Positions 1-8,461 of a DNA stretch of 47,631 bases are shown piece after piece. Positions within the stretch are counted from its first letter, which is position 1. Every line of letters begins with the position of its first letter. Both the position numbers and the translations under genes were made by a program. The notes beneath the pieces are model-generated. The model saw only the letters and a list, made by a program, of their open reading frames with translations. It searched no databases and had not been told where the DNA came from. The stretch spans positions 1 to 47,631 of the forward strand of contig PXRU01000009.1 of the NCBI GenBank assembly GCA_003020945.1. The letters run 5' to 3'. The DNA comes from Halobacteriales archaeon QS_6_71_20 (GTDB lineage Archaea > Halobacteriota > Halobacteria > Halobacteriales > Haloferacaceae).

Positions 1-314
1 TAGCTGAATCCGGGCATGGTCTCGATGGCCTCGTACTCGCCGCGGATGTCCTCGACGCTCCCCGCGCCGCCCTTCATGAACTGGACCATGTGGACTCGGT
101 GGCCGTGGCCCGCGGCCCGGAAGCCCATGCCCATCGCCGCGGTGGTCTTGCCCTTGCCGTCGCCCCACCAGAGTTGGACCAGACCGAACTCCTCGGGTGC
201 CGAGGGTTCGATTGCTCCGGTGGTGAGGGTCTCGTCCGTGCGAGCCTCGGAGTCGGTCTCCGTGTTTTCGTCGGTCTCCGCGTTCTGGTCGGTTTCAGTA
301 TTTTCGTCAGTCAT
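1..314 (-). CDS. cobO: Cob(I)yrinic acid a,c-diamide adenosyltransferase (CobO/BtuR), partial
   Basis: N-terminal 104 codons of an ATP:corrinoid adenosyltransferase; the rest lies off the left edge. The enzyme attaches the 5'-deoxyadenosyl group to the cobalt of corrinoids in the cytoplasm. The start is the ATG at 314. An acidic, low-complexity leader of about 30 residues made of T/D/E/N repeats precedes the conserved core. The core opens with LVQLWWGDGKGKTTAAMG, which includes the P-loop, followed by FRAAGHGHRVHMVQFMKG, characteristic of the CobO/BtuR family. The stop codon of the upstream cbiA lies at 311-313, overlapping this ATG, so the two are translationally coupled. The acidic leader looks like a halophile-specific extension. 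Family assignment is firm. Confidence 0.93.
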   Translation of the reverse strand, partial: MTDENTETDQNAETDENTETDSEARTDETLTTGAIEPSAPEEFGLVQLWWGDGKGKTTAAMGMGFRAAGHGHRVHMVQFMKGGAGSVEDIRGEYEAIETMPGFS

Positions 315-1621
315 AGGTGGTCGAGGAGCGCGTCGAACGCGCCGCTTTCGGGGTGGACGTGGCAGTACGTCCCGAGCGTGCGGTGCTCGGTCAACCCCTC
401 CATCCCGTCGGCGATGCCGTCGCCGCGAGTCACCTCGAACGCGAAGCGGGCGTCGTCGTCGACCGTCGCCTCGGAGTAGTGGAACTCGTGGCCGCGGAGC
501 GTGTCGCCGCGGGCGGCCGTCAGCGTGTCCGCGGTCGCGCGCACCTCGACGTGGTCGAGCGCCCGGTACCGGTCGCACATCTCCACGGTCGCAGGAAGCA
601 CCCCCGCCATATCGTGGGTGTCGCCCTCGACGGTCGTCAGCTCCGCCGAGAGCGCCATCAGGCCGCCGCACTCCCCGAGCACCGGCAGCCCCTCGGCGGC
701 GCGCTCCCGGAGCGTCGACAGCGCCGGACTCCCGGCCAGCGCCTCGCCGTGGAGCTCCGGGTAGCCGCCGGGGAGGTAGACGGCGTCGCAGTCCGGCAGG
801 TCGTCGCCGGCGGTCGGCGCGAACGTCACCACCTCGGCGCGCTCGCGGAGGCGCTCGACCGTCGCCGGATACACGAAGCGGAACGCCCCGTCCCGGGCGA
901 CGGCGACGCGGGCGTCCGTCGTGTCGGTGCCCGCGGAGGTCTTCTCCGCGGGGTCGGGCCGGGGCGGCTCCCGCGCCGCGTCGCGGAGGCGGTCCGTCAG
1001 GAGGTGCTCGGCGGCGGCGTCGAGCGCCGCCTCCGGAACCGGCGACTCCGCGCCCATGTGGAGGCCGAGATGCCGCTCGGGGATCTCCAGCTCCTCGTTC
1101 CGCGGGACTCGCCCGAAGTAGGTGAGCTCCTCCGGCAGCGCGTCGCGGATGCCCGCCTCGTGTCTGCCGCCGTGAGCGCGCTGGGCGACGATCCCCGCGA
1201 CCTCGACGTCCAGGCCCGCGCGAGCGGCGTACTCCCGGAACCCGAGCGCCGTCGCGCCGAGGCTCTCCATCCCGCCGGCGGCGTCGACCACCAGCACGAC
1301 CGGCAGGTCCAGCGCGTCGGCCACGGCCGCCGTGCTTGAGGCGTCGCCGTCGTACAGTCCCATCACCCCCTCGACGACGCAGATGTCGCCCTCGCCGCGA
1401 CGGTAGTTCCGCCCGATGCCCGCCTCACCCTCCAGCCACAGGTCGAGCGTGCGGGAGGGGCGGCCGGCCACCCGCTCGTGGTGGCTCGGGTCGATGAAGT
1501 CGGGACCCGCCTTCGCGGGCTGGACGGTCAGCCCCTCCTCCCGGAGCGCGCGGATCGTCGCCAGCGTCGCGACCGTCTTGCCCACGCCCGAGCCCGTCCC
1601 GCCGACGACGAACCCCTTCAC
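311..1621 (-). CDS. cbiA: Cobyrinic acid a,c-diamide synthase (CbiA/CobB)
   Basis: ATP- and glutamine-dependent amidation of the a and c side chains of cobyrinic acid. The protein has 436 residues, normal for the family. The start is a GTG at 1621: the sequence from there begins [16 protein letters not shown], with the Walker A loop at residues 8-16 as expected for this dethiobiotin-synthetase-like fold. The C-terminal half is a class I (triad) glutaminase-like domain. It shows [12 protein letters not shown] near residue 282, the nucleophile cysteine in [10 protein letters not shown] near 316, and GHEFHYSE near 379. The start codon overlaps the stop of the upstream cobT-like gene by 4 bp, and its own stop overlaps the start of cobO, so all three genes form one coupled operon. 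Confidence 0.95.
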   Translation of the reverse strand: MKGFVVGGTGSGVGKTVATLATIRALREEGLTVQPAKAGPDFIDPSHHERVAGRPSRTLDLWLEGEAGIGRNYRRGEGDICVVEGVMGLYDGDASSTAAVADALDLPVVLVVDAAGGMESLGATALGFREYAARAGLDVEVAGIVAQRAHGGRHEAGIRDALPEELTYFGRVPRNEELEIPERHLGLHMGAESPVPEAALDAAAEHLLTDRLRDAAREPPRPDPAEKTSAGTDTTDARVAVARDGAFRFVYPATVERLRERAEVVTFAPTAGDDLPDCDAVYLPGGYPELHGEALAGSPALSTLRERAAEGLPVLGECGGLMALSAELTTVEGDTHDMAGVLPATVEMCDRYRALDHVEVRATADTLTAARGDTLRGHEFHYSEATVDDDARFAFEVTRGDGIADGMEGLTEHRTLGTYCHVHPESGAFDALLDHL

Positions 1622-2628
1622 TGCCGGACCTCCCGTCCGTCGGCGAGCACGCGGTCGTACACGCGACGGAGGCGCGCCCGCAGGTCGGCCATCGACGCGT
1701 CCGGCTCCTCGTCGACCAGCGCCAGCGCCCCGCCCATGCCGACGCCCTCCTTCGCCTCGCCGGCCTCGTACGCCCGCATCGCGGGGTGGTCCGCGCCGGC
1801 GAAGCCGGGGTCTGTCGCCCGGAACGCGAGGTCGAGGTCCGCCGCGAGGTCGGCGACGGCCGCCGAGCCGTCGTCGGCGACGAACGACGTCGTCGCCAGC
1901 GTCAGGTCGGCGTCGACGCCGGCGTGCCAGACGAGCGCCGCGGCCGCGGCCAGCTGCGTCCCGCCGGCGAGCGTCACCGCCGTTCCGGCCTCGACCGCGC
2001 CGACGGCGAGGCCGGCGACCCCCGCCAGCACCGGGTCGCCGGCGAGCCGCACCGCCGCGAGCGGGTCGCCCGCGGCGTCGCCCGGGGCGGCGTCGCCGGC
2101 CGCCAGCGCCGCCTCGACGACCGACCGCTTGAGCGACAGGGGGTTCTCCGGCAGCGACGAGGAGACGGTCGCGCGCTCGCCGAGCGCCGTCAGCACGCCC
2201 AGCGCGGTCGTCGTGCCGCCGGGGATCGTCTCGCCGACCACGATCTGCTCGTTGGGAAGCGACCGCCCGAGCCGCCGCGACGCCCCGTACACCGCCTCGG
2301 CGTCGGGGACGGGCGATCCCTCGCGGATGTCGCCGCCCGGATCGTCGCCGACGACAACCGTCGGGGCGGCGGTGGGTCGGGCCAGCCCGGCGTCGACCGC
2401 CAGCGTCTCGACGCCCAGCAGTTCGGTCGCGGCCCGCGTGACGACCGCGGGCGTCGGACAGCCAGAGGGGCTGACCGGGACGACGGGCGCGCGAACCGGC
2501 TCGCCGTACGCGAGCAGCTCGAGGTCCGCGGCGGGCGTGTGCACCAGCAGGTCGGGGTCGGCGCCGGCGGCGCTGATCCCGTCGATCCCGGCCGTCTCGG
2601 TGTTGCCCGCGACGACGACGAGCCTCAT
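1618..2628 (-). CDS. cobT: CobT-like nicotinate-nucleotide-dimethylbenzimidazole phosphoribosyltransferase family (archaeal UPF0284 type)
   Basis: 336 residues. It carries the conserved block [19 protein letters not shown] near residues 128-145, followed by [13 protein letters not shown]. Further blocks are an alanine-rich central part and [10 protein letters not shown]. These mark the archaeal CobT/UPF0284 family. Bacterial CobT transfers ribose phosphate from nicotinate mononucleotide to the lower-ligand base of cobalamin; the archaeal family is assigned by similarity. The location directly ahead of cbiA and cobO, with a 4-bp overlap to cbiA, supports a cobalamin role. The ATG at 2628 overlaps the stop of a possible 27-codon leader ORF (2625-2708). 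Confidence 0.85.
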   Translation of the reverse strand: MRLVVVAGNTETAGIDGISAAGADPDLLVHTPAADLELLAYGEPVRAPVVPVSPSGCPTPAVVTRAATELLGVETLAVDAGLARPTAAPTVVVGDDPGGDIREGSPVPDAEAVYGASRRLGRSLPNEQIVVGETIPGGTTTALGVLTALGERATVSSSLPENPLSLKRSVVEAALAAGDAAPGDAAGDPLAAVRLAGDPVLAGVAGLAVGAVEAGTAVTLAGGTQLAAAAALVWHAGVDADLTLATTSFVADDGSAAVADLAADLDLAFRATDPGFAGADHPAMRAYEAGEAKEGVGMGGALALVDEEPDASMADLRARLRRVYDRVLADGREVRQ

Positions 2629-2708
2629 CGAACCCCCGCCGTGGTCCGTCGGCTCGCGATCCCCACCTCAACGCCCCCGCCGTCGTCGGCTCCCGTCCGT
2701 GTCGTCAT
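2625..2708 (-). other. Possible 27-codon leader ORF upstream of cobT
   Basis: An ATG at 2708 opens a short frame (MTTRTGADDGG... to ...TTAGVR) that stops at 2625-2627, overlapping the cobT ATG in an ATGA arrangement. AT-rich motifs (TTAAAG, ATTTG) at 2731-2745 sit 23-37 nt before this ATG, the usual place for a haloarchaeal TATA box, so transcription probably starts close to this ATG rather than to cobT's. It could be a regulatory leader peptide, a small coupled gene or chance. No B12-riboswitch core was recognised in it. Confidence 0.3.
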
Positions 2709-2800
2709 TACCAGTTAAGTGTAGGTAGGACAAATCGTCTTTAATCGCTCGGTGTCGCGAGGGGCGGCGCCCGACGGCCGGGCGGCGCCGGCCGGCCGGC

Positions 2801-3523
2801 TCACAGCTCGATCCGGCGCAGATCCGCCTCCAGTCCGGCGACCTCCTCGTTGTACGCGTCGACGAAATCGCGGAACTGCGGGGCGTACTCGCGGACGTCC
2901 GTCGTCGCGGGCGGCCCGTATTGAGAGAGGAGGTAGACGCCGCCGCTGCCGCCGGCCCGGAGGTACGAGACGCCGTCGCGGTCCCACTTCAGCTCCCAGC
3001 GGGTGCCGTCGACGCGGACGGCGTAGGTGCCGTAGTCGCCGCCCTCAGACCGGTGGAGCTCCCCGGCGATGCGGTCGGCGACGTCGCGGACCGCATCGAG
3101 CACGCGGTCGCGCTCGGCGACGGCCGTCTCCGTCGTCGTCGCCTCCGGGAACGCCGCGGAGACGTCGTCGAGGACGCCCTCGGTCGAGTCGACGTAGCCG
3201 TTGAACGCCCGGACGAACGCGTCGTAGTCGCGAAGCGCCGCCGCCAGTGCCGACGGCTCGGGCGCGCGCTTCGTCGAGATCACGTACACGTCGTCGCCGG
3301 AGGTCGGCGAGTAGCGGAGGTACTCCAGGTCGCCGCCCTCGTACTTCACCGTCCACGTCCCGCGCTCGGTGTCGAAGTCGCGGTCGCCGTAGTCGCCCCC
3401 CTGCAACAGCGCGAGCTGGTAGGCGATCCGGCCGGCGTGGTCGCGCACCGCCTCGACGATCTCGTCGCGCCTGTCGGCGACGGCGTCGACGTCGTCCGGC
3501 TCCACCGGGGGCCAGTCGGTCAC
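2801..3523 (-). CDS. Haloarchaeal protein with two tandem copies of one domain
   Basis: 240 residues starting at a GTG (3523). I do not recognise a named family. The protein is an internal duplication. The first copy (about residues 16-125) and second copy (about 134-240) share, in the same order: a helix ending AVRDxAxRIA, the motif GGDYG, a W-x-(V/L)-K strand, YLR, VY-(V/L)-(I/L)-S, and a closing helix of the form (Y/F)xxFVxAxN. The protein is very acidic, with no signal peptide or membrane segment, so it is cytoplasmic. A TATA-like GTTATG lies about 30 nt before the start, suggesting its own leaderless promoter. Function unknown. Confidence 0.8.
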   Translation of the reverse strand: MTDWPPVEPDDVDAVADRRDEIVEAVRDHAGRIAYQLALLQGGDYGDRDFDTERGTWTVKYEGGDLEYLRYSPTSGDDVYVISTKRAPEPSALAAALRDYDAFVRAFNGYVDSTEGVLDDVSAAFPEATTTETAVAERDRVLDAVRDVADRIAGELHRSEGGDYGTYAVRVDGTRWELKWDRDGVSYLRAGGSGGVYLLSQYGPPATTDVREYAPQFRDFVDAYNEEVAGLEADLRRIEL

Positions 3524-3625
3524 GAACGCTGTAGCCGCCGGTCGTGCATAACGGTTGCCGTCCCCGCGACGGCGGTCGATCGCGGGGCGTCGTGCGACCG
3601 CGGGGCGCGAACGGGACCCGGCGAC

Positions 3626-3853
3626 TCAGCTGTGGGTGAAGATGTACGCCTGCCCGTCGTCGACGCCGACACAGAGGTCGAGCTGCTTCGAGAGGTCGAG
3701 GCTGGTGGGGTTCCGCCTGCAGACGACGAGGTCGTCGAACGGCTCCTCGCAGGCCGGACACGCGACGGCCACGGTGTTCTGGTACGACTTGATCGCGGAG
3801 TTGTCCTCGCGCTTCGTCAGCGACGTGAGGAGTTCGTCCGTGTCGATGTCCAT
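3626..3853 (-). CDS. Small zinc-ribbon-like haloarchaeal protein
   Basis: 75 residues starting MDIDTDELLTSLTKRED. The centre has a CPACEEPF motif followed about 12 residues later by a further Cys in VVCRRNPTSLDLS, giving three cysteines of a likely metal site. The C-terminus LCVGVDDGQAYIFTHS resembles small conserved haloarchaeal proteins that annotation pipelines call DUF7385 or 'flagella cluster' proteins; that label is from memory and unproven. Function unknown; a metal-binding or adaptor role is an inference. Confidence 0.7.
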   Translation of the reverse strand: MDIDTDELLTSLTKREDNSAIKSYQNTVAVACPACEEPFDDLVVCRRNPTSLDLSKQLDLCVGVDDGQAYIFTHS

Positions 3854-3875
3854 ACGTCCGCGTATGGGGGAGCGG

Positions 3876-3884
3876 TAATAATGC
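3876..3884 (-). promoter_or_regulatory. TATA-like box of the small zinc protein gene
   Basis: The minus strand reads CATTATTAC centred about 27 nt upstream of the ATG at 3853, in otherwise GC-rich DNA. This spacing fits a leaderless haloarchaeal transcript starting at or just before the start codon. Confidence 0.5.
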
Positions 3885-4186
3885 CCGGGGCAACGGGCCG
3901 TCCGGCAGGGATCGGAGCGTTACCCTGTCTTTCGTTCGGCACCGATATTCCGATCGAGTCCAACAGATACCGAGTACTTCTCGTGTCGAGTCGTGTCAGT
4001 AATACTGGAACGGACACCTGACCGGGCCATGATAGTGAATCGTCATACTTGCCGGGGGGGTCCGGTCGATACTTCACCTATATATTGTCCTCGGTGGGGT
4101 GATGCAACCCGTTCTACGACACGCTCGACCCATGAGGAACGCACCCTCCGATACGGCGCGTCCTCCCCCGCATCGATACGTACACA
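3885..4186. other. Intergenic stretch with an isolated TATA-like element
   Basis: No convincing gene. Base composition is lower in GC than the flanks and several frames are short and arginine-rich. The notable element is CCTATATATTG near 4076-4086, a strong TATA-like string. Read on the plus strand, it would start a transcript around 4110 running antisense into the 3' end of the PIN toxin gene. Read on the minus strand, it would produce a long leader for the zinc protein, which already has a closer box. Confidence 0.35.
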
Positions 4187-4699
4187 TCAGGCCGCCAGCG
4201 AGTCGAGTTTCCGGACGATCTTCGCGTAGATGTCGGGGGCGCAGTACCAGCCCTCCTCGATCATCGCATCGATCACGGACCGAGCCTCGTCGACACTGAT
4301 CGTGCCCTCGCCGGCGAGTTTCAGCACGAGAAACGCCGTCCCCCGGGTCGTGATTCCCTCGGTCGCTGCAACGTCACGGCCATACGTCTCGTCCATCACG
4401 GCCACACCGTCGTCGGCGTCCGCGCAGGCGAGGACAGCGACATCGGCGTCGCTGAGGTTGTCGTTCTCCCGGAGGCGCGACAGCAGCGGGGTGGTCTCGG
4501 CCGCGACGACGTCGAACCGGTCGGCGTCGACGCTGCGCTCGATACGACGGGCGTTCGGATATCCCTGCCCGAGACCGGTCTCGACGACTTCTTCGTAGAC
4601 ACGCTCGGGGATGACACACGACGCATCGAACCGCTGAACGAGCGCGAGTCGATCGACTTTCGCGAGGTAGATGAGCGGCGTGGCGTCGAACACCCACAT
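4187..4699 (-). CDS. PIN-domain toxin (VapC-like, DUF3368 type)
   Basis: 170 residues. It begins MWVFDATPLIYLAKVDRL, with the first PIN acidic residue (Asp5). A conserved Glu follows in IPERVYEEVVETG. The later acidic cluster is SDADVAVLACADADDGVAVMDE, split by the usual strand-helix pattern, and ends in ATEGITTRGTAFLVLKL, typical of DUF3368 PIN proteins. PIN domains are Mg-dependent ribonucleases acting as toxins. Its ATG directly abuts the stop of the upstream antitoxin gene (no intervening base), a classic toxin-antitoxin layout. Lower GC than the neighbours suggests horizontal origin. Confidence 0.85.
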   Translation of the reverse strand: MWVFDATPLIYLAKVDRLALVQRFDASCVIPERVYEEVVETGLGQGYPNARRIERSVDADRFDVVAAETTPLLSRLRENDNLSDADVAVLACADADDGVAVMDETYGRDVAATEGITTRGTAFLVLKLAGEGTISVDEARSVIDAMIEEGWYCAPDIYAKIVRKLDSLAA

Positions 4700-4990
4700 T
4701 CATAGCGCCTCGAGATCCGCATCGAGATGCCCGTCCGCCACCAGGGTGATATCACGCTCTCTGGCGAGCTGCGCGAAGTCCCAGACGGACATCCCTGCCA
4801 GCTCAGCCGCCTTGGTGAACGTGACGGTGCCTGCCGCGAGCTGTTCGAGTGCCCGCTCGCGACGCCACTCTTCGAGGCCCTCGGAGAGAAGCTTCCGAAC
4901 GGCCGTACTCCGGTCGAGCTTCTCGTCTTCGAGATACGCCTCGAGCTCGGCCTCCAACTCCTCGGGCACGCGTGTCGAGATCGTCCCCAT
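4700..4990 (-). CDS. UPF0175-family antitoxin with N-terminal ribbon-helix-helix
   Basis: 96 residues. The N-terminus (MGTISTRVPEELEAELEAYL) is a ribbon-helix-helix DNA-binding segment. The centre (RALEQLAAGTVTFTKAAELAG then MSVWDFAQLARERDI) matches the UPF0175 family, which pairs with DUF3368 PIN toxins. The role is neutralising the downstream toxin and repressing the operon. A TGTATACA palindrome overlaps the probable TATA position 21-28 nt before the ATG, a natural site for autoregulation. The pairing is recognised by gene order and family knowledge; activity is not shown by sequence alone. Confidence 0.85.
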   Translation of the reverse strand: MGTISTRVPEELEAELEAYLEDEKLDRSTAVRKLLSEGLEEWRRERALEQLAAGTVTFTKAAELAGMSVWDFAQLARERDITLVADGHLDADLEAL

Positions 4991-5000
4991 GCTGTTTACT

Positions 5001-5021
5001 TAATATGCAATGTATACAAAC
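5001..5021 (-). promoter_or_regulatory. Promoter/operator of the toxin-antitoxin operon
   Basis: AT-rich island just upstream of the antitoxin ATG. It contains the perfect palindrome TGTATACA (5011-5018) in the TATA-box position and an adjacent TGCATATTAA stretch. A palindrome overlapping the TATA box is consistent with repression by the ribbon-helix-helix antitoxin. Confidence 0.45.
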
Positions 5022-5138
5022 GCTTCGGTGCTTTCCGAGGAACGGCTCGACCGTAGTGAAACGGTTCCGAAACGATAGGCTGGCGGCTCTCATGGCTGGC
5101 ATCACCGGCACGAAATCGTAGTCCGTACCCGTACGCAG

Positions 5139-5346
5139 TTACGGCCGGCCGAGCACGCCATCGGCGAACCGCCTCAGCGCCGCCCCCGGGTCGTCGCTCC
5201 CGGCGGCGGGGGAGACGAGGACGCGTCGACGCCGCGGTCGTCCAGCCCGCGGACGTACTCCGGGAACCGCTCGACGCGGCCGCATCGGAGCGGACGAGGA
5301 CCGCCGCCCCGGCCGAGTCGTCGGCGAACGGCTCGGTGGATTCCAT
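5139..5346 (-). pseudogene. Probable frameshifted remnant, family unknown
   Basis: Protein-like sequence moves between three frames. ATG at 5346 gives MESTEPFADDSAGAAVLVRS. A shifted frame then gives VERFPEYVRGLDDRGVDASS. A second shift gives SDDPGAALRRFADGVLGRP and a TAA stop at 5139-5141. Each piece has the acidic, Asp/Ala/Val-rich composition of real haloarchaeal coding sequence, whereas the continuous frame turns arginine-rich after residue 25. I read it as a short gene broken by two frameshifts. It could be sequencing error or a chance reading. Confidence 0.4.
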
Positions 5347-5423
5347 CGGACGCGGGAGCAAACGACCCGGAGGCGGGTTGTCGGCGGGAGGCGACGACCG
5401 CCGAGGGGACGGAGGACCGCGAG

Positions 5424-6533
5424 CTACGCCCCCTCGAACGTCGCGACGACGCCGGCGTGATCGGACGGCCACAGCGAGACGGTGCGGCTCCCCCGCGACA
5501 CGGTCCGTCTGTCCGCCTCGCGGTGGTTGACCCGACCCACGTCGGTCGCGCGAACCCCGCCGCGGCAGAGGACGGCGTCGATCCGCCTGTTCAGCCGCGA
5601 GCGGTCGTTGCGCAGGTCCGGCGCCTGACAGCACGTGTGCCCGGCCGTGTCCGGGCGGAGCCGCGCGTAGGGGTCGCGGAACGACTCGGTGAGGAGGTCG
5701 TACGCGCTCGACTCGTGGTCGGGGCCGCTGTTGAAGTCCCCGCCGAGGACGACCGCCCCGTCGTCGGGCAGCGCCGCGAGCAGTTCCCGCGCCTGGAGGA
5801 CCCGGAAGAACGACGATACCGACTCCAGATGGGTGGAGACGGCGGTGAACGTCGTCTCGCCGACGGTCACGGTCGCCCGACAGTAGCCGCGCCGCAGCGC
5901 GACCGTCCGGTTCGCGTTCGGGACCGGCACCGAGATGTCGGCGTCGTAGGTGTCGGCGACGACGTCCGTCGCGTCGACGCCGTCGCGGACCAGCAGCGCG
6001 ACGCGGTCCGTGACCCGGAAGTCGACCGGCCCGTCGTCGGTGGTCGCCGGCAGCTCGGCGTCGCTCGTGGTCGTGACCGCGGCGCGACGGTAGTTCAGCC
6101 CCCGGGCCCGGAGGGCGGCCTCGAACGCCGCCAGGATGTCGACGACGACGGTCGAGGCCCGCGCCCCGTCGGGGGACGCGAAGTCGCCCGGCTCCTGCGT
6201 CCTGAACAGCGAGGCTTCCTGGAGGGCGATCACGTCGGGGGCGTGCGTCTCAACGGTTGCGGCGACCGCGTCGACCCGGGCGCGGTACGTCTCCGGGTCG
6301 ATCCCCGCCAAGATGTCGCCGACGGTCCGCCGGAACTCCCGGTAGGACGCCGCGCCGAGCAGCCGCGTGAAGTCGACGCCGAGATACAGGTTCTGCGTCA
6401 GCACGGTCGGCGCGGCCGCCGTCGCCCGAGCGGCCGTCGTCCCGGCGCCGACGCCGACGCCGAGCGCGCCGGCCATCCCTCCCAACACGTCGCGACGACT
6501 CGTGCCCGACTCCGCCCGATCGGTGGAACCCAT
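5424..6533 (-). CDS. Secreted endonuclease/exonuclease/phosphatase family protein
   Basis: 369 residues with a twin-arginine signal (SRRDVLGGMAGALG, residues about 12-26) and Ala-rich cleavage region, so exported by Tat. The mature part follows the EEP fold: VLTQNLYLG (metal-binding Asn), VIALQEAS near residue 106 (catalytic Glu), STHLES, GGDFNSGPDHESS near 262-274 (Asp/Asn pair), RIDAVL and the C-terminal WPSDHAGV with the catalytic His near 357. EEP enzymes cleave phosphodiesters in nucleic acids, phospholipids or nucleotides; the substrate here cannot be told. An extracellular nuclease or phosphodiesterase for phosphate salvage is a reasonable inference. Confidence 0.9.
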   Translation of the reverse strand: MGSTDRAESGTSRRDVLGGMAGALGVGVGAGTTAARATAAAPTVLTQNLYLGVDFTRLLGAASYREFRRTVGDILAGIDPETYRARVDAVAATVETHAPDVIALQEASLFRTQEPGDFASPDGARASTVVVDILAAFEAALRARGLNYRRAAVTTTSDAELPATTDDGPVDFRVTDRVALLVRDGVDATDVVADTYDADISVPVPNANRTVALRRGYCRATVTVGETTFTAVSTHLESVSSFFRVLQARELLAALPDDGAVVLGGDFNSGPDHESSAYDLLTESFRDPYARLRPDTAGHTCCQAPDLRNDRSRLNRRIDAVLCRGGVRATDVGRVNHREADRRTVSRGSRTVSLWPSDHAGVVATFEGA

Positions 6534-6722
6534 GCGCGGGTGGATGCCCGGGACCGGGGGCGCTTCGTTATTCGGCCGTCGAACCGGCGTAAGCTCCGTG
6601 TACCCCCGATATCGGGGCGTTCCCCCGCCGGTGAGAGTGCCTCACTCGGCGTCGCCGGTCCCGACACCCGTCCGAGTTCGGACCCGCGGAGCGCTTATGA
6701 CGTCTCCGACCGTTTCGCCGGC

Positions 6723-7287
6723 ATGGACGGACGACGGGCCCTCCTGCGCGGCGTTGGGGCCGCCGGCCTCGCGAGTCTCGCCGGCGTCGCGGGCTGTCTC
6801 GGCGTCGCCGACGGCGATCGCCCCTCAAGCAGGAGCCGTCCGGCGGACGCGACACACGAGGTCGCGGCGTCGTCGCGCGACCCCGCGCCGGAGCTTCCGG
6901 TCCGGCCCCGCGTGTCGCCGGCCGACCGGCACGTGACCGACGGCTCCCCGCCGGTGCCTCCCGCACTCCGAGCGGTCGACCGAGGGCGAGCCCGACCGGG
7001 TGCTCCCGGACGTCGCGCTCGCTGACGAGGAGTGCTGGCGGCTGGAGTCGACCCCGGTGGTGACCGCGGAGTACGGGACCGTAACGATCCCGGCCGGCGG
7101 GACGCTGACCGCGTTCGTCGGCGTGTACGCCACCCCGAACGCGCGGACCGACGACGGCTGTTTCCCGACGGGCGACCGACGGTTCGAGTCCCCGTACACG
7201 GTCCACCCGGACGGAACCGTCGACGGAAGCGGGACGACCGCCGACTGGGGGTTCACGCTCTCGGTGGAGCGCATCGGCGGCAGGTAG
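6723..7287 (+). pseudogene. Tat lipoprotein gene with frameshift(s)
   Basis: Starts with an ATG giving MDGRRALLRGVGAAGLASLA then GVAGC, a twin-arginine signal plus lipobox. The frame stays open to about 7024 but becomes Arg/Pro-rich. From about 6963 a different frame carries acidic, typical sequence, HSERSTEGEPDRVLPDVALA, continuing with EECWRLESTPVVTAEYGTV and ending ADWGFTLSVERIGGR at 7287. A third frame reads RLPAGASRT near 6950, suggesting two shifts. So the signal and the mature C-terminal domain belong to one former lipoprotein of about 185 residues. Function unknown. Sequencing error is the alternative to true decay. Confidence 0.6.
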
Positions 7288-7423
7288 CCGGCGGCGGCGC
7301 TCCCCGACCCTGACGGCGGCGACCGTCGACGCCCCTCGACACACTACCCGACGGGGAATGTCGACCGCCCCTCGGAGCGGTACCGACCCGCCCGGATCGG
7401 TGCCGGCTCTCCCCGAGCGGTGG

Positions 7424-8461
7424 CTACTCCGCCTCCGCCAGCACCGACTCCGGGAGGTACGCCGTCACCGTCCAGTTGGGCGCGTCGACCACCTGACTGA
7501 TCTTCAGGTCGACGGCGACCGAACAGAGCAGGTACGCGTCCGGCCGGGAGAGGCCGCGTCGCTCGTGGAGGTGGGCGATCATCCGCCGGACCGCCGCCCG
7601 GGTCGCGTCCATCAGGTCCGGCTCGATGCCGGTCGTCGCGTACGCCGCCCCGTCGCGTCCCGACGCCGTGAACGGACCGGTCGTCTCCAGTTCGGGACCC
7701 TCGACCGGCCGGTCGTCGACCACGTCGAGTCGGGCCGTCACCGACATCGGCGCCTCGATGCCCGTGAGACACACCTCGCCGTCGCCCTGGGCGGCGTGGC
7801 AGTCGCCGATCGAGAACAGTGCGCCCGCGACCTCGACCGGGAGGTACAGCGTCGACCCCGCCGTGAGGTGTTTCACGTCGACGTTGCCGCCGACGCGACG
7901 CGGCGGGATCGTCGAGTGGGCGCCGTCCGCGGCGGGGGCGACGCCGAGGTTCCCCGGGAACGGTCGGACCGGCACCGCCACCGCGGGCGCGTCGTCGTCG
8001 ACGAACGTCGCGACCGGCGTTCCGTCGCGGCTGCCGTCGAGATCCCACTCCCGGACGTGGGCGCTCGGGAACTCCTCGGGGAGCAGTCCGGCCTCCCGCT
8101 CGCCGTGGGGGACGGCCGTGAGTCCCCACCCCCGGTGTTCGAACGCCAGCAGGTCGACCCGGAGCGTGTCGCCCGGCTCGGCGCCGGCGACCCGGACCGG
8201 CCCGGTGAGCGGGTGGCCCGGCGCGTCGACGGCGCGCAACTGCTCGACGGTCGGCGGTGGCGTCACCTGACCGTCGTAGGCGTCCCGACAGTCGAAGCGG
8301 ACGACCGACCCCGGCTCCACGTCGAGCACGGGATCGACGGCGTTGTCCCATCGGTAGTGGACGGCGGCGTCCTCGGCCGCGAGTTCGTACTCCGGAGCGG
8401 GCGGGTCGTCGATCGCGACGCGTCGGTCGGGCACACGGTCGCGTGGCGTGCGCACCGACAT
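7424..8461 (-). CDS. Acetamidase/formamidase (FmdA/AmdA) family protein
   Basis: 345 residues spanning the whole FmdA_AmdA family. Hallmarks are ELAAEDAAVHYRWDNAVDPV at the N-terminus, PGNLGVAPA, RRVGGNVDVKHLTAGSTLYL, GDCHAAQGDGEVCLTGIE and the C-terminal DAYLLCSVAVDLKISQVVD. The family hydrolyses formamide or acetamide to ammonia plus formate or acetate in the cytoplasm. No signal peptide. It stands alone on the minus strand between a broken lipoprotein gene and a divergent small gene. With the amidase, peptide transporter and asparaginase nearby it fits nitrogen scavenging. Confidence 0.93.
   Translation of the reverse strand: MSVRTPRDRVPDRRVAIDDPPAPEYELAAEDAAVHYRWDNAVDPVLDVEPGSVVRFDCRDAYDGQVTPPPTVEQLRAVDAPGHPLTGPVRVAGAEPGDTLRVDLLAFEHRGWGLTAVPHGEREAGLLPEEFPSAHVREWDLDGSRDGTPVATFVDDDAPAVAVPVRPFPGNLGVAPAADGAHSTIPPRRVGGNVDVKHLTAGSTLYLPVEVAGALFSIGDCHAAQGDGEVCLTGIEAPMSVTARLDVVDDRPVEGPELETTGPFTASGRDGAAYATTGIEPDLMDATRAAVRRMIAHLHERRGLSRPDAYLLCSVAVDLKISQVVDAPNWTVTAYLPESVLAEAE

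Noticed and set aside
311..2671. A 786-codon frame covering cbiA and the region upstream
   Set aside because: Only the part from the GTG at 1621 matches a family; the upstream half is an Arg-rich shadow of the cobT-like gene.
4996..5634. 212-codon minus-strand frame running from the nuclease gene to the antitoxin promoter
   Set aside because: Most of it is out-of-frame reading of the nuclease gene and of the broken remnant; only the short pieces described under 5139-5346 look protein-like.
7186..7200. GGTTCGAGTCCCC resembling a tRNA T-arm
   Set aside because: It encodes part of the lipoprotein C-terminal domain and no acceptor or anticodon stem surrounds it.
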